The position numbers were made by a program, and so were the translations under genes. The notes beneath the pieces are model-generated. The model saw nothing but the letters and a program-made list of their open reading frames with translations. It searched no databases and was not told where the DNA came from. Source: Aphanothece saxicola GSE-SYN-MK-01-06B (lineage in GTDB: Bacteria; Cyanobacteriota; Cyanobacteriia; PCC-6307; Cyanobiaceae). Taken from it: 64,000 bases of DNA. Of the stretch, positions 55,542-63,718 are shown piece after piece. The stretch spans positions 62,001 to 126,000 of the forward strand of contig JAHHGT010000009.1 in the NCBI GenBank assembly GCA_019359745.1. Direction: 5' to 3'. Positions within the stretch are counted from its first letter, which is position 1; every line of letters begins with the position of its first letter.

Positions 55542-55554
55542 ATGACTTAGTCCC

Positions 55555-56058
55555 ATGGCGCTTTGTCTGAATTTCGCCTACGGCTCCAACATGCTCACAG
55601 CCAGGCTGCGTCAGCGCGTGCCATCCGCGCGTCCGCTCGGCGTGGGGGTGCTGCGGGCGCATGAGCTGAACTGGCATAAGGTCGCCAACGATGGATCGGG
55701 CAAGTGCGACATCGTGACGGCAGCCGATTCAAGCCGTCTCGTTTACGGGGTTGTCTACGAGATTCCTCTCGCTGAGAAGCATCGGCTGGATCGTGCGGAA
55801 GGTCTCGGGTTTGGATATGAGGAACAGACGAAGACCGTCGATTTGGCTGGTCAGCGCATTGATGTGCAAGCGTATGTAGCCGCCAGGATCGATCCGGACA
55901 TCCTGCCCTATTCGTGGTATCGGGCCCTGGTGGTTGCCGGCGCCATGGAACACAACCTCCCTTCCGCGTACATCGATGGGCTCAGAAGGGTCCCGGTCAT
56001 CCAAGACCCTGACCAGAAACGCCATGCCGAACACATGTCTATTGCCGGCGAGGCCTGA
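55555..56058 (+). CDS. Gamma-glutamylcyclotransferase family protein
   Basis: A 167-residue protein. NFAYGSNMLTARLRQRVPSA is the family substrate loop. The catalytic Glu is expected in LDRAEGLGFGYEEQTKTV. YSWYRALVVAGAMEHNLP is near the end. Members release 5-oxoproline from gamma-glutamyl peptides or amines, and many small stand-alone copies ride on mobile DNA. No downstream attC-like repeat is clear, so the cassette series may end here. Confidence 0.85.
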   Translation: MALCLNFAYGSNMLTARLRQRVPSARPLGVGVLRAHELNWHKVANDGSGKCDIVTAADSSRLVYGVVYEIPLAEKHRLDRAEGLGFGYEEQTKTVDLAGQRIDVQAYVAARIDPDILPYSWYRALVVAGAMEHNLPSAYIDGLRRVPVIQDPDQKRHAEHMSIAGEA

Positions 56059-56126
56059 CCCCTCTCTCCATCGGATTGACACCGCCTTCGCTGATTCGCA
56101 CATCGGAGAGGCATCGCAAAATCGTC

Positions 56127-56291
56127 ATGCGATTCGTAGGGTTTGATCCGGGTGGCGAAAAGGCCCTTGGCTGGGTAGTCGTTGAAGCCACGACAGATGG
56201 CCTCCGTTATGTTGCCGGTGACGTCGTGAGTGCTCCCCGCTTTTCCCTGGCGGTACGGAGTGCCTACTGGTTTCCGAAGGAGCGAGCCTGA
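56127..56291 (+). pseudogene. N-terminal fragment of an RNase H-fold (DUF429-like) protein
   Basis: MRFVGFDPGGEKALGWVVVE is a first-strand motif of the RNase H superfamily, with the metal-binding Asp. Only about 36 residues look conserved before the frame runs into unrelated sequence (RSAYWFPKERA) and stops. A full family member needs more than 150 residues. It is probably the remnant of a truncated gene. Confidence 0.4.
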
Positions 56292-56649
56292 TCAGACCCT
56301 TGGAGGGCCTCTCCACGTCAGGTGGCTCTCGCAGCTCGTTGTACGTGCTTTGCTGATTAGCCCCCAGGCTTGTCTTTTGCTCATGGGCTGCGAATCTCTA
56401 TGGAGCGCTGCCAGTCGGTCGGCGCTTGAGAGCCTGCTTTCGTCAACGGATGTTCCATCTCCCCCCGCTCGCCTTGTCGCCCAAGCCGGCCCGAGCTGTG
56501 TAGAGGGTGAGGCCACGTCCCTATCACCCTACAGCCATTCGGGTTGTCCAAAGTCCCTGCGGCTCCCCAGTGGCTCGGCTTTCGAGTTTCCTCTTCTTTC
56601 GATCAACAAGACCACGGGGCAGGCCTGTATTCAGGTTTCGTCTGCGTAG
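56230..56649 (+). CDS. Possible lipoprotein, uncertain
   Basis: A 139-residue frame. WLSQLVVRALLISPQACLL ends in LLMGC, a plausible lipobox. The part after it holds three more cysteines and ends in ATTGQ-like polar strands (LLSINKTTGQACIQVSSA). No good start codon lies near the signal: the first ATG is 38 residues before it. It overlaps the DUF429-like fragment. The gap from 56292 to 56843 contains nothing better. Confidence 0.3.
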   Translation: MLPAFPWRYGVPTGFRRSEPDQTLGGPLHVRWLSQLVVRALLISPQACLLLMGCESLWSAASRSALESLLSSTDVPSPPARLVAQAGPSCVEGEATSLSPYSHSGCPKSLRLPSGSAFEFPLLSINKTTGQACIQVSSA

Positions 56650-56843
56650 GTGTAGGTGCGCCCACTTGCATTGCGTGTGCGTTATGCGTCGCCCTGCTGT
56701 CGACGACATCCCGATCCTCCAGGAGTCTGGGCCGTAAGTCGGCAGGTATCACGGCAGCAGCCATGTGGCCCTTCTGAAGATCGTGCAACCCCAGGAGGAA
56801 TCGCCCTTTTTTGCTAGGCTCCCAAGCCGCTGCCCAAGGCTGC

Positions 56844-57335
56844 ATGGCCGCCACCGCGACACTGCATTTCTTTTGCGGGAAAGCCGGAGCTGGAAAGACG
56901 ACGCTTGCACAGATTGTGGCGCAGGACACCAACGCGATCCTGATCTCCGAAGACATCTGGCTGGCCCGCTTGTTCGGAGATCAGATGACGACCTTCCAGG
57001 ACTACATCCACTTCTCAAGGAAGCTGAAAACTGTGGTGGGTCCCCTCGTGGTGGACCTCCTGAACACCGGTCAATCTGTGGTGCTTGACTTTCAGGCCAA
57101 CACCAAGGCTGGGCGTGCCTGGTTCCGTTCGCTGTTCGAGGAGGCAGGGGCAGATCACCGTCTGCATTTTTTGAACACGCCCGATGCAGAGTGCCTGGCA
57201 CGGATCGCCAGGCGGAATGACGAGCAACCGGAAGGTTCCCACCCACTGACGGAAGATGATTTCAACCACATCTCCTCGTTCTTTGAAGCCCCGGAAGACT
57301 ACGAGAACTTCGCTGTACTGATGCACACGATGTGA
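56844..57335 (+). CDS. AAA/zeta-toxin-like P-loop kinase
   Basis: A 163-residue protein. The Walker A is FFCGKAGAGKTTLAQ near residue 12. ILISEDIWLARLFGD and SVVLDFQANTKAGRAWF are the other strands of an AAA_33-type small-molecule or nucleotide kinase fold, as in chloramphenicol phosphotransferase and zeta toxins. LNTPDAECLARIARRN is the lid arginine region. The substrate is unknown. ATG 56844 is chosen for the usual spacing to the P-loop; ATG 56811 is also in frame. Confidence 0.78.
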   Translation: MAATATLHFFCGKAGAGKTTLAQIVAQDTNAILISEDIWLARLFGDQMTTFQDYIHFSRKLKTVVGPLVVDLLNTGQSVVLDFQANTKAGRAWFRSLFEEAGADHRLHFLNTPDAECLARIARRNDEQPEGSHPLTEDDFNHISSFFEAPEDYENFAVLMHTM

Positions 57336-57409
57336 ATCGGCAGCGCCCTGAATGACGGCCCAGGTGCCGCACCCGCGTTCATCATCAGACTTCATGCTGG
57401 AGCACTCCC

Positions 57410-58018
57410 ATGACCCATTCCGCCATTGCCGCAGCGTACGACCAACTCGCTCCCCGGTGGCAGGATGACAACTTCAGCGCTGTCGATGGCGTAGGCCAGC
57501 ATCAACGTGCTCTGGCGTTTCTTGGCTGCATCGATCGCGGCTGGGCCCTGAGTGTGGGTTGTGGCTGCAACACAAGGTTCAATGCCTTGCTGCGTGACCA
57601 CGGCCTGTTTCTGGAAGGAATTGATCTGTCGCACCAGATGATCGCGCTGGCTCAGGAAGCCGACCCATTCATCGTGTTGCACCATGCGGATGTCTGCGAC
57701 TGGAGCCCACCGCGGATGTACCGCTTCATTTCGGCGTGGGACAGTCTCTGGCACGTGAAGCTTCAGCGTCAGCGCTCGGTGATGCTCAAGCTCATGGAAG
57801 CGCTTGAGATGGGAGGAGTCTTTCTGTTCACCGCCGGAGGATTGGATGGCCCGAGCGAGCACTTCGATGCGACGATGGGGCCGGACGTTTACTATGCCAC
57901 CCTGGGAATTCCTGCTCTTCTCGAGGTCCTCAAGGACGGACGTTGCGTGTGTCGTCACCTCGAATTCGATCAGTTCCCAGAGACACACCTTGCCGTCATC
58001 GCCCAACGCACGGCCTGA
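57410..58018 (+). CDS. Class I SAM-dependent methyltransferase
   Basis: A 202-residue protein. Motif I is ALSVGCGCNTRFNALL, in which the usual GxGxG is GCGCN. LEGIDLSHQMIALA supplies the acidic residue for the ribose. LHHADVCDWSPP and FISAWDSLWHV follow, then ALEMGGVFLFTAGG. The GCGxN form is common in small methyltransferases of unknown target. It is 74 bp after the kinase gene. The last 23 bp overlap the convergent MFS gene. Confidence 0.82.
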   Translation: MTHSAIAAAYDQLAPRWQDDNFSAVDGVGQHQRALAFLGCIDRGWALSVGCGCNTRFNALLRDHGLFLEGIDLSHQMIALAQEADPFIVLHHADVCDWSPPRMYRFISAWDSLWHVKLQRQRSVMLKLMEALEMGGVFLFTAGGLDGPSEHFDATMGPDVYYATLGIPALLEVLKDGRCVCRHLEFDQFPETHLAVIAQRTA

Positions 58019-58898
58019 GCGGCCATTCAGCCATGCCCCTGATCACCCCGTGGGCGAGCAGGGAGGCCGCCAGCGCCGCCCCGATCGCCTGGCCGAAGTT
58101 GCGCGCCATCGTCAGGAACCCGTTGGCCACACTGAGGTGCTCCGCGGACACCGTGTTGAGCGTGGCGCTGTTGTGGGGGGGATGGAAGAGGCCGCCGCCC
58201 ATGCCCAGCAGCACCAGAGAGAGCCGCACGATCAGCACCCCCGCCATCACTGTCGAGCGCCCCAGCACCAGCTGCGCGTATCTCGGCAGCAGGAAGTAGC
58301 AGGACACCGCGGCGACGTAATAGAAGGCTGCCGCCACCGAGCTGAAGCTGAAGGCCCGCGACCGGAACAGGCTGAGCGTCAGCAGCGGCTTCGGCCGGCG
58401 CTGCTCCATCGCCACGAACAGGGCAAGGGCCAGGATCGAGGCATTGACGGCCATGGCCTTGCGTCGCTCCTGCTTCGGGAAGACGGCGGTGATCTCGGCC
58501 ATCACGTTGGCCAGCACCAGGCCGCCGCCCACCCCCTGGAGCACGCGGAAGGCGATCAGGGTTTCCACCGTCGGCGCCAGCGCGCACAGCACCGACGTGA
58601 CCACCAGGACGCCCATGCCGATGACGACGATGCGACGGCGCCCCCAGATGTCGGCCAGCCGTCCGGCCGGCAGCAGGGTGACCGTCACAGTCAGCAGGTA
58701 GGCGACGATCACCCACTTGAGAACCGGCAGCCCGACGCCGAACTCAAGCGCCATCGCCGGCAGGGCGAGGGTGACGATGAACCCGTCCATGTAGACAACG
58801 AAGTTGCCGCATTCCACGGCGGCCAGGGTCCACCAGCGCTCGGGATTGGCCGGTGGCGCTTCCCCCGGACGCTGGACGGCGGCGTTGCCCTGGTCCAT
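57996..58898 (-). CDS. MFS drug-transporter remnant with internal deletions
   Basis: A 300-residue open frame of the EmrB/QacA type, which normally has about 450-500 residues and 14 helices. The first four helices are intact (MDGFIVTLALPAM, WVIVAYLLTVTVTLLPAGRL, GRRRIVVIGMGVLV). Then VNASILALALFVAM jumps directly to RPKPLLTLSLFRSRAFSFSS, which belongs before helix 9. A second gap joins VMAGVLIV to LVLLGMGGGLFHPPHNSATL. The frame is kept through both losses. It is unlikely to transport and is probably decaying. Confidence 0.75.
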   Translation of the reverse strand: MDQGNAAVQRPGEAPPANPERWWTLAAVECGNFVVYMDGFIVTLALPAMALEFGVGLPVLKWVIVAYLLTVTVTLLPAGRLADIWGRRRIVVIGMGVLVVTSVLCALAPTVETLIAFRVLQGVGGGLVLANVMAEITAVFPKQERRKAMAVNASILALALFVAMEQRRPKPLLTLSLFRSRAFSFSSVAAAFYYVAAVSCYFLLPRYAQLVLGRSTVMAGVLIVRLSLVLLGMGGGLFHPPHNSATLNTVSAEHLSVANGFLTMARNFGQAIGAALAASLLAHGVIRGMAEWPLRPCVGR

Positions 58899-59319
58899 GG
58901 CCGTTGTTGCCCTGATGCTGACGTCTCAGGTGCGCGACGCTAGGGGACGCCGCCGGTTGGTGGGGTGTCAGAACATTGCCAGGCCTCAACCACGACAGGC
59001 CTTCTTGATGGCATGGCTGGGCGAAGTTGGCGGTGGAAGGGATCGAAAGTGGTCCCCTTCTTAAGATGCCCGCATGAAGATGTCGCGCCCGAGTTCCTTC
59101 CCGAGTCCCGAGCCATGGACGACCCTGCGCGGTTCCGGAGCGCTGCATGCTGAGCCCGAGGAATCCGTGCTGGAAACCCGGGCCTTCGATGCCCCGCACC
59201 ACACCCACTCCCTTCGGGGTGGAGCCACAAAGCTGGCTACCTCACCCGTCGGGGAGCCGCACACTGGCTTGAGCCAGGTGCCGAAGGGCAGGAACGGGCC
59301 CTTTGCCTATCCTGAGCCC
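58899..59319. other. 421-bp gap without a convincing gene
   Basis: This region lies between the MFS remnant and the HepT-like gene. The + frame is open from 59074 into the next gene, but its composition (Pro/His/Ser-rich) does not look like protein. The promoter of the toxin-antitoxin unit is probably here. I see no repeat or RNA gene. Confidence 0.3.
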
Positions 59320-59742
59320 ATGGCAGACGCTGACATCCGCTGGCGCCAGCGGTTTGACAACTTCGAGCGGGCCTTGCAGGTGCTGGCCCGCGGTGTTGAG
59401 CTGGCGCAGCAGCGCCCGCTGAGCGAGCTGGAGCAGCAGGGGCTGATTCAGGGATTCGAGTTCACCCATGAGCTTGCCTGGAATCTGCTCAAGGACTATC
59501 CGCAGTATCAGGGAAGTGAGGGCCTCATTGGATCACGCGATGCCACACGCCTGGCCTTTCAAAGTGGTCTTGTCGACGATGGTGAGGGCTGGATGGCGAT
59601 GATCAAGGCCCGCAATCAGTCATCCCATACCTACAACCTTGAGCAGGCCAAGGCGATCGCCCACGACGTGATCGATCGCTTTGCGCCGCTGTTCGAGGCC
59701 CTGCGTGTGCGCTTCGTGGCACTCAGCGATCCCCGGCCGTGA
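59320..59742 (+). CDS. HepT-like HEPN toxin (HI0074 family nucleotidyltransferase partner)
   Basis: A 140-residue helical protein. KARNQSSHTYN contains R98-x4-H103-x-Y105, the exact R-X4-H-X-Y motif of HepT RNase toxins. In the Shewanella HepT/MntA pair the Tyr at this place is adenylylated by the antitoxin. IQGFEFTHELAWNLLKDY is typical of HI0074-type proteins. The frame is open upstream, but ATG 59320 gives the family start. It overlaps the nucleotidyltransferase gene by 4 bp (GTGA), toxin first, as in known type VII modules. Confidence 0.87.
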   Translation: MADADIRWRQRFDNFERALQVLARGVELAQQRPLSELEQQGLIQGFEFTHELAWNLLKDYPQYQGSEGLIGSRDATRLAFQSGLVDDGEGWMAMIKARNQSSHTYNLEQAKAIAHDVIDRFAPLFEALRVRFVALSDPRP

Positions 59743-60095
59743 TCAGCACGGTCCCGCTGGCGTCAGCCCAGGCCATCGGCCTGCCGGAGTCGGCCGTGGC
59801 GGCCATCCAGAGGGTGCTCGCCGGCTACCCCGAGGTGGAGGCCGCGATCCTCTACGGCTCCAGAGCCCTTGGCCGCCATCGCCCGGCCTCCGACATCGAT
59901 CTCACCCTGACGGGTCACGCCATCAGCAACACCACCCTGGCCCGCATCGATGCCGACCTGGATGATCTGCTCCTGCCCTGGGTGATTGATCTTTCCGCAT
60001 GCGCCGCCATCGGCCATCCCGCCCTCCTGGCCCACATCCAACGTGCAGGCGTGCGGCTGTACCAACGCCTGGATCCCCCCGCCTTGCCTGCCTGA
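59739..60095 (+). CDS. MntA-like minimal nucleotidyltransferase antitoxin
   Basis: A 118-residue protein with GTG start. ILYGSRALGRHRPASDIDLTL holds G40-S41-x10-D52-x-D54, the MNT active-site motif GSX10DXD. ALLAHIQRAGVRLYQR ends the domain. In MntA-type antitoxins this enzyme adds AMP to a Tyr of the HEPN toxin and silences it. All required catalytic residues are present. It is coupled to the preceding toxin-like gene. Confidence 0.88.
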   Translation: MISTVPLASAQAIGLPESAVAAIQRVLAGYPEVEAAILYGSRALGRHRPASDIDLTLTGHAISNTTLARIDADLDDLLLPWVIDLSACAAIGHPALLAHIQRAGVRLYQRLDPPALPA

Positions 60096-60149
60096 CCGTC
60101 AGGGTGGTTATGGCTGGTCTAGTCTGGTCTGGTTGAGCCGTAGGCCGCC

Positions 60150-60404
60150 ATGGTGTCCCGTCCCAGCCGGGTGGTGAACATGCTCGAAGCCAAGACCCAC
60201 CTCTCCCGGTTGGTGGAGGCGATCGAAACCGGCGCCGAGGCCGAGGTGGTGATCGCCCGCAACGGCCGCCCCGTGGCGCGGCTCACCAGCCTGCAGACCC
60301 CGGAGCGACCCCGCCGGCTGGGCCTCGCCCGCGGGCAGTTCGTGGCGCCCGAGTCCATCGATGGCGCCAATCCCCTGATCGCCGACCTGTTCGAGCAGGG
60401 CTGA
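60150..60404 (+). CDS. Phd/YefM family antitoxin
   Basis: An 84-residue protein. RVVNMLEAKTHLSRLVEAIETG is the DNA-binding N-terminal fold. EVVIARNGRPVARLTSL follows as usual. The toxin-binding C-terminal tail ends DGANPLIADLFEQG. It represses its own operon and neutralises the PIN toxin next to it. It is 54 bp after the MntA-like gene. Its TGA overlaps the toxin ATG by one base. Confidence 0.9.
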   Translation: MVSRPSRVVNMLEAKTHLSRLVEAIETGAEAEVVIARNGRPVARLTSLQTPERPRRLGLARGQFVAPESIDGANPLIADLFEQG

Positions 60405-60796
60405 TGCGTCTGCTGCTCGATACCCACACCTTTCTCTGGGCCATCACCGATGACCCGAAGCTGGGGCCCCGCAGCCGTGAGCTGATCACCAGAGAGGCCA
60501 GCGCGGTGTTTCTCAGCCACGTCTCGCTCTGGGAGATCGCCATCAAGCACAGCCTGGCCAGCAGCGACATGCCCCTGTCGGCGGGCGAGGCCATCGCCTG
60601 GGCGGAGCCATCCGGCTTTGCGCTCCTCCCCATCGGCCTTCCCCATCTGCTGGCGCTCGAGCAGCTGCCTCTGCACCACCGCGATCCCTTCGACCGTCTG
60701 CTCGTGGCCCAGGCCATCAGCGGCCCCTTCACCCTGCTCAGTGCCGATACGGCCTTCGCGGCCTACGGATGCCCGCTGCAAGACGCCCGCGCCTGA
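60404..60796 (+). CDS. VapC-type PIN domain toxin
   Basis: A 130-residue RNase. The acidic residues of the PIN site are visible: LLLDTHTFLWAI at the start, SLWEIAIKHSLA near residue 50, and HRDPFDRLLVAQA near 95. LLSADTAFAAYG is the last strand. The domain is of normal length and intact. It would cleave RNA, often tRNA anticodon loops or rRNA in this family. The start codon is tied to the antitoxin stop (TGATG). Confidence 0.92.
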   Translation: MRLLLDTHTFLWAITDDPKLGPRSRELITREASAVFLSHVSLWEIAIKHSLASSDMPLSAGEAIAWAEPSGFALLPIGLPHLLALEQLPLHHRDPFDRLLVAQAISGPFTLLSADTAFAAYGCPLQDARA

Positions 60797-60805
60797 GCAC
60801 CCGAA

Positions 60806-61453
60806 TCAGCCCGGCGCCCCCGGCGGCGTGCTCACCAGCCGCACCAGCAGCTCGGCGTAGGCCTCCCGGTCCACCGGGGCCACTTCGCGGCCGTGCAGCA
60901 GGTCCTGCATCAGGATCAGGTGCACCAGGGCGCCCATGAACAGCCGCGCCCGCAGCTCCGCCTCCGCTGCGCCGGTGATGGTCTCGAACAGTGCCGACAC
61001 CCGGCCCACGCCGGTGCGCTCCAGCTGGGCCAGGAAGGTTTTGGCCAGTTCGGGGAACCGCTCCGACTCGGCGATCACCAGGCGCAGAAAGTCCAGGAAC
61101 TGGGGTTGGCTGTGGCGGCACTCCAGGCAGCGGGCGGCCAGTTCCCGCAGGGCCGCGGCGGGCTCGGCCGGCAGGGCTTGCTGGGGTGAGGCGCCGAACA
61201 GTTCGCTGAGGCGCTCGCCCACCATCGCCTCGGTGAGGGCGCGGAACAGGGTCTGCTTGTCGGCGAAGTGGCCGTACACGGTGGCCTTCGAGACGCCCGC
61301 CGCCGCGGCGACGCGGTCCATCGAGGTGGCGGCGTAGCCGTGCTGCAGAAACTCGCACCGGGCGCCGTCGAGCACGGCCTGGCGCTTGTGCTGGCTGCGC
61401 CGCTGGCGGGGGCTTGGGACGGCAGCGTCACCACCGGCATCGGCTGGGGGCAT
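60806..61453 (-). CDS. TetR family transcriptional regulator
   Basis: A 215-residue repressor. RRSQHKRQAVLDGARCEFLQHGYAA precedes the HTH TSMDRVAAAAGVSKATVYGHFADKQTLF. The C-terminal ligand domain is of AcrR-like type. It is divergent from the DevBCA-type genes, with only 61 bp between, so it very likely controls them and itself. Its ligand could be a compound exported by that system. It ends 10 bp from the convergent VapC gene. Confidence 0.9.
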   Translation of the reverse strand: MPPADAGGDAAVPSPRQRRSQHKRQAVLDGARCEFLQHGYAATSMDRVAAAAGVSKATVYGHFADKQTLFRALTEAMVGERLSELFGASPQQALPAEPAAALRELAARCLECRHSQPQFLDFLRLVIAESERFPELAKTFLAQLERTGVGRVSALFETITGAAEAELRARLFMGALVHLILMQDLLHGREVAPVDREAYAELLVRLVSTPPGAPG

Positions 61454-61470
61454 GGCGCGTCCTGCTCAAA

Positions 61471-61497
61471 AACTGAACTGAACCGTATAGTAACTGC
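61471..61497. promoter_or_regulatory. Probable TetR operator between divergent genes
   Basis: An AT-rich imperfect inverted repeat centred on ACCGTATAGT lies between the two start codons; flanking ACTGAA and TAACTG extend it. TATAGT could serve as a -10 box for the exporter genes. A good ribosome site GGAGG (61503-61507) follows before the ATG at 61515. Confidence 0.5.
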
Positions 61498-61514
61498 AAC
61501 TTGGAGGGCGGTGG

Positions 61515-62573
61515 ATGGTGGGGCGGCGGGCACGGCTGGGGCTGGTGGCGGCGGGCGGGGCCGGGCTGCTGGCCCTCGGCGTCGGCCTGCTGCGCCGCGC
61601 CACCCCGCCGCCGCCGCCACCGGTGGTCGAGCGGCCGGTCCGCACCGTCACCGCCCTGGGCCGGCTGGAGCCGGTCAGCGCCCTGCGCACGATCGCCGCG
61701 CCGCTCTCGGGCGCCGGCCAGCCCATCCTGCAGGCCCTGCTGGTCGACCGCGGCGATGCGGTGCAGGCCGGCCAGCTGCTGGCCCTGCTCGACAACCAGC
61801 CCCAGCTGGAGGCTGCCGTGGCGGCGGCCCGGGCCGAGGTGAACCTGGCCCGTTCGCGCCTGGCGATCGCCAGCGCCGATGCCGGCAGCGGCGAGGACGG
61901 CCAGAGGGCCAAGGTGCGCTCCCTGGAGGCCCAGCAGCGCACGGCCGCCACCGAGGCCGCCCGCTACCAGAGCCTGTTCTCCAGCGGCGCCGTCTCGGCC
62001 GAAGAGCGCGACAACCGCCGCCTCAGCCTCGACACCGTGACGGCGTCGCTGCAGGAGGCCCGGGTGCTGCTGGCGCGGCAGCAGGCGCGCAGCACCGCCG
62101 GCACCGGCGGCGTGGATCTGGATGTGGAGGCCTCCCGGCGGGTGCTCGAGCAGGCCCAGGCCAACCTGCAGCGCGCCATCGCCGCCCGCGACGACAACCT
62201 GATCCGGGCGCCGATCGCCGGCACCGTGCTGCAGGTGTTCGCCCGGGCGGGCGAGGCCCCCGGAGCCGCGGGGATCCTGCAGCTGGGCCAGACCGGCCGG
62301 ATGCAGGCGGTGGCGGAGGTGTACGAAAGCGATCTGCCGCGGGTGCGTCGCGGGCAGCCGGTGCAGATCACCAGCCCGGCCCTGACCCAGCCGCTGCAGG
62401 GCCAGGTGGCGCAGATCGGCGCGATCGTGCTGCGCCAGAACCTGATCAACACCGATCCGAGCGCCAACACCGACAACCGGGTGGTGGAGGTGCGCGCCCC
62501 GCTCAAACCGGAGAGCAGTCGGCGGGCGGCGCGGTTCACCAACCTGCAGGTTCGGGTGGTGATCGGGCCATGA
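61515..62573 (+). CDS. DevB-type ABC exporter membrane fusion protein
   Basis: A 352-residue HlyD-family adaptor. One N-terminal membrane anchor (LGLVAAGGAGLLALGVGLL) is followed by a Pro stretch. TVTALGRLEPVSALRTIAAPL starts the lipoyl-like part. A coiled coil runs over about residues 85-200 (LEAAVAAARAEVNLARSRL and similar). IRAPIAGTVLQVFARAGEAP and VYESDLPRVRRGQPVQI close the barrel. In DevB/HgdB systems it links the ABC pair to a TolC channel. ATGA overlap couples it to the permease. Confidence 0.9.
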   Translation: MVGRRARLGLVAAGGAGLLALGVGLLRRATPPPPPPVVERPVRTVTALGRLEPVSALRTIAAPLSGAGQPILQALLVDRGDAVQAGQLLALLDNQPQLEAAVAAARAEVNLARSRLAIASADAGSGEDGQRAKVRSLEAQQRTAATEAARYQSLFSSGAVSAEERDNRRLSLDTVTASLQEARVLLARQQARSTAGTGGVDLDVEASRRVLEQAQANLQRAIAARDDNLIRAPIAGTVLQVFARAGEAPGAAGILQLGQTGRMQAVAEVYESDLPRVRRGQPVQITSPALTQPLQGQVAQIGAIVLRQNLINTDPSANTDNRVVEVRAPLKPESSRRAARFTNLQVRVVIGP

Positions 62574-63718
62574 GAACCCCGCTCGGCTGGCTGCAGCTCC
62601 GCCACGACCGCGGCCGCTTCCTGGTGGCCCTTGCTGGCATCGCCTTCGCCGATCTGCTGATGTTCATGCAGCTGGGCTTCCAGGCGGCCCTCTACGACAG
62701 CAACACCCGCCTGGATCGTGCCTTCCGGGGCGATGTGGTGCTGATCAGCCCGAAGGCCCTGAACCTCCAGAACCTCTCCACCTTCCCGCGCCGCCGGCTG
62801 CTGCAGGCCCTGGATGTGCCCGGTGTGGTGGACGCCCAGGGGCTCTACGTCCGTACGGTGAACTGGCGCAATCCCCAGACGCTGCGCAGCGCCACGGTGC
62901 AGGTGCTGGGTTTCGATCCGGATGCCGATGTGCTGCGATTGCCTGAGGTGCGGGCCCAGGCCGATCGCCTCAAGCTGCCCGACACGGTGCTGTTCGACCG
63001 GGGCGCCCGGGGCCGCTATGGCGAGGTGATCGCCCGGCTCGATCGCGGCGAGCCCGTCACCAGTGAGATCGAGCGACGCACCATTGCCGTGGGCGGCCTG
63101 TTCCGCCTGGGGGCCTCCTTTGGGGCGGACGCCACCCTGATGGCCAGCGACCAGACGTTCCTGCGGATGTTCCCGCGGGCGAAGGCCGGCAGCATCAGCG
63201 TCGGGCTGCTCACCCTGGCGCCGGGCGAACAGGTGGCGCCGGTGGTTCGGGCGCTGCGGCGCCACCTGCCGGACGATGTACAGGTGCTCAGCCATGCCGA
63301 CTACGTGCAGTTCGAGGAGAACTACTGGCGAGTGGCCAGCCCGGTGGGCTTCATCTTCGGGCTGGGCACGGCGATGGCCTTCGTGGTGGGGGTGGTGATC
63401 GTGTATCAGGTGCTCTCCACCGATGTGAACGCCCACCTGCAGGAGTACGCCACCTTCAAGGCAATGGGTTTCCGCCAGCGCTACCTGCTGCTGGTGGTGG
63501 TGGAGCAGGCCCTGATCCTGGCGGCCCTGGGCTTCATCCCCGGCGCGCTGATGCCGCTGTGGCTGTATGCGGTGGCGGCGAAGGCCACCAGCCTGCCGAT
63601 CGCCATGACCCTGGGGCGCGCGACCACGGTGTTCGTGCTGACGCTGGTGATGTGCCTGGCCTCGGGGGCGATCGCCACCCGGCGGCTGCAGGCGGCCGAT
63701 CCGGCCGAGCTCTTCTGA
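62570..63718 (+). CDS. DevC-type ABC exporter permease
   Basis: A 382-residue permease. TPLGWLQLRHDRGRFLVALAGIAFADLLMFMQLGFQ is the family N-terminal helix region. A large periplasmic MacB-like domain follows (SPKALNLQNLSTFPRRRLLQAL, FGADATLMASDQTFLRMFP). Three C-terminal helices (FVVGVVIVYQVLSTDVNAHL, YLLLVVVEQALILAALGFIPGAL and VFVLTLVMCLASGAIA) end it. In filamentous relatives DevBCA exports glycolipids; the cargo in unicellular strains is unknown. It overlaps both neighbours. Confidence 0.92.
   Translation: MRTPLGWLQLRHDRGRFLVALAGIAFADLLMFMQLGFQAALYDSNTRLDRAFRGDVVLISPKALNLQNLSTFPRRRLLQALDVPGVVDAQGLYVRTVNWRNPQTLRSATVQVLGFDPDADVLRLPEVRAQADRLKLPDTVLFDRGARGRYGEVIARLDRGEPVTSEIERRTIAVGGLFRLGASFGADATLMASDQTFLRMFPRAKAGSISVGLLTLAPGEQVAPVVRALRRHLPDDVQVLSHADYVQFEENYWRVASPVGFIFGLGTAMAFVVGVVIVYQVLSTDVNAHLQEYATFKAMGFRQRYLLLVVVEQALILAALGFIPGALMPLWLYAVAAKATSLPIAMTLGRATTVFVLTLVMCLASGAIATRRLQAADPAELF

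Noticed and set aside
50466-58899. Prophage or transposon island
   Set aside because: No integrase, transposase, phage structural gene, terminal inverted repeats or target duplication was seen. The single-gene and repeat pattern fits cassettes better.
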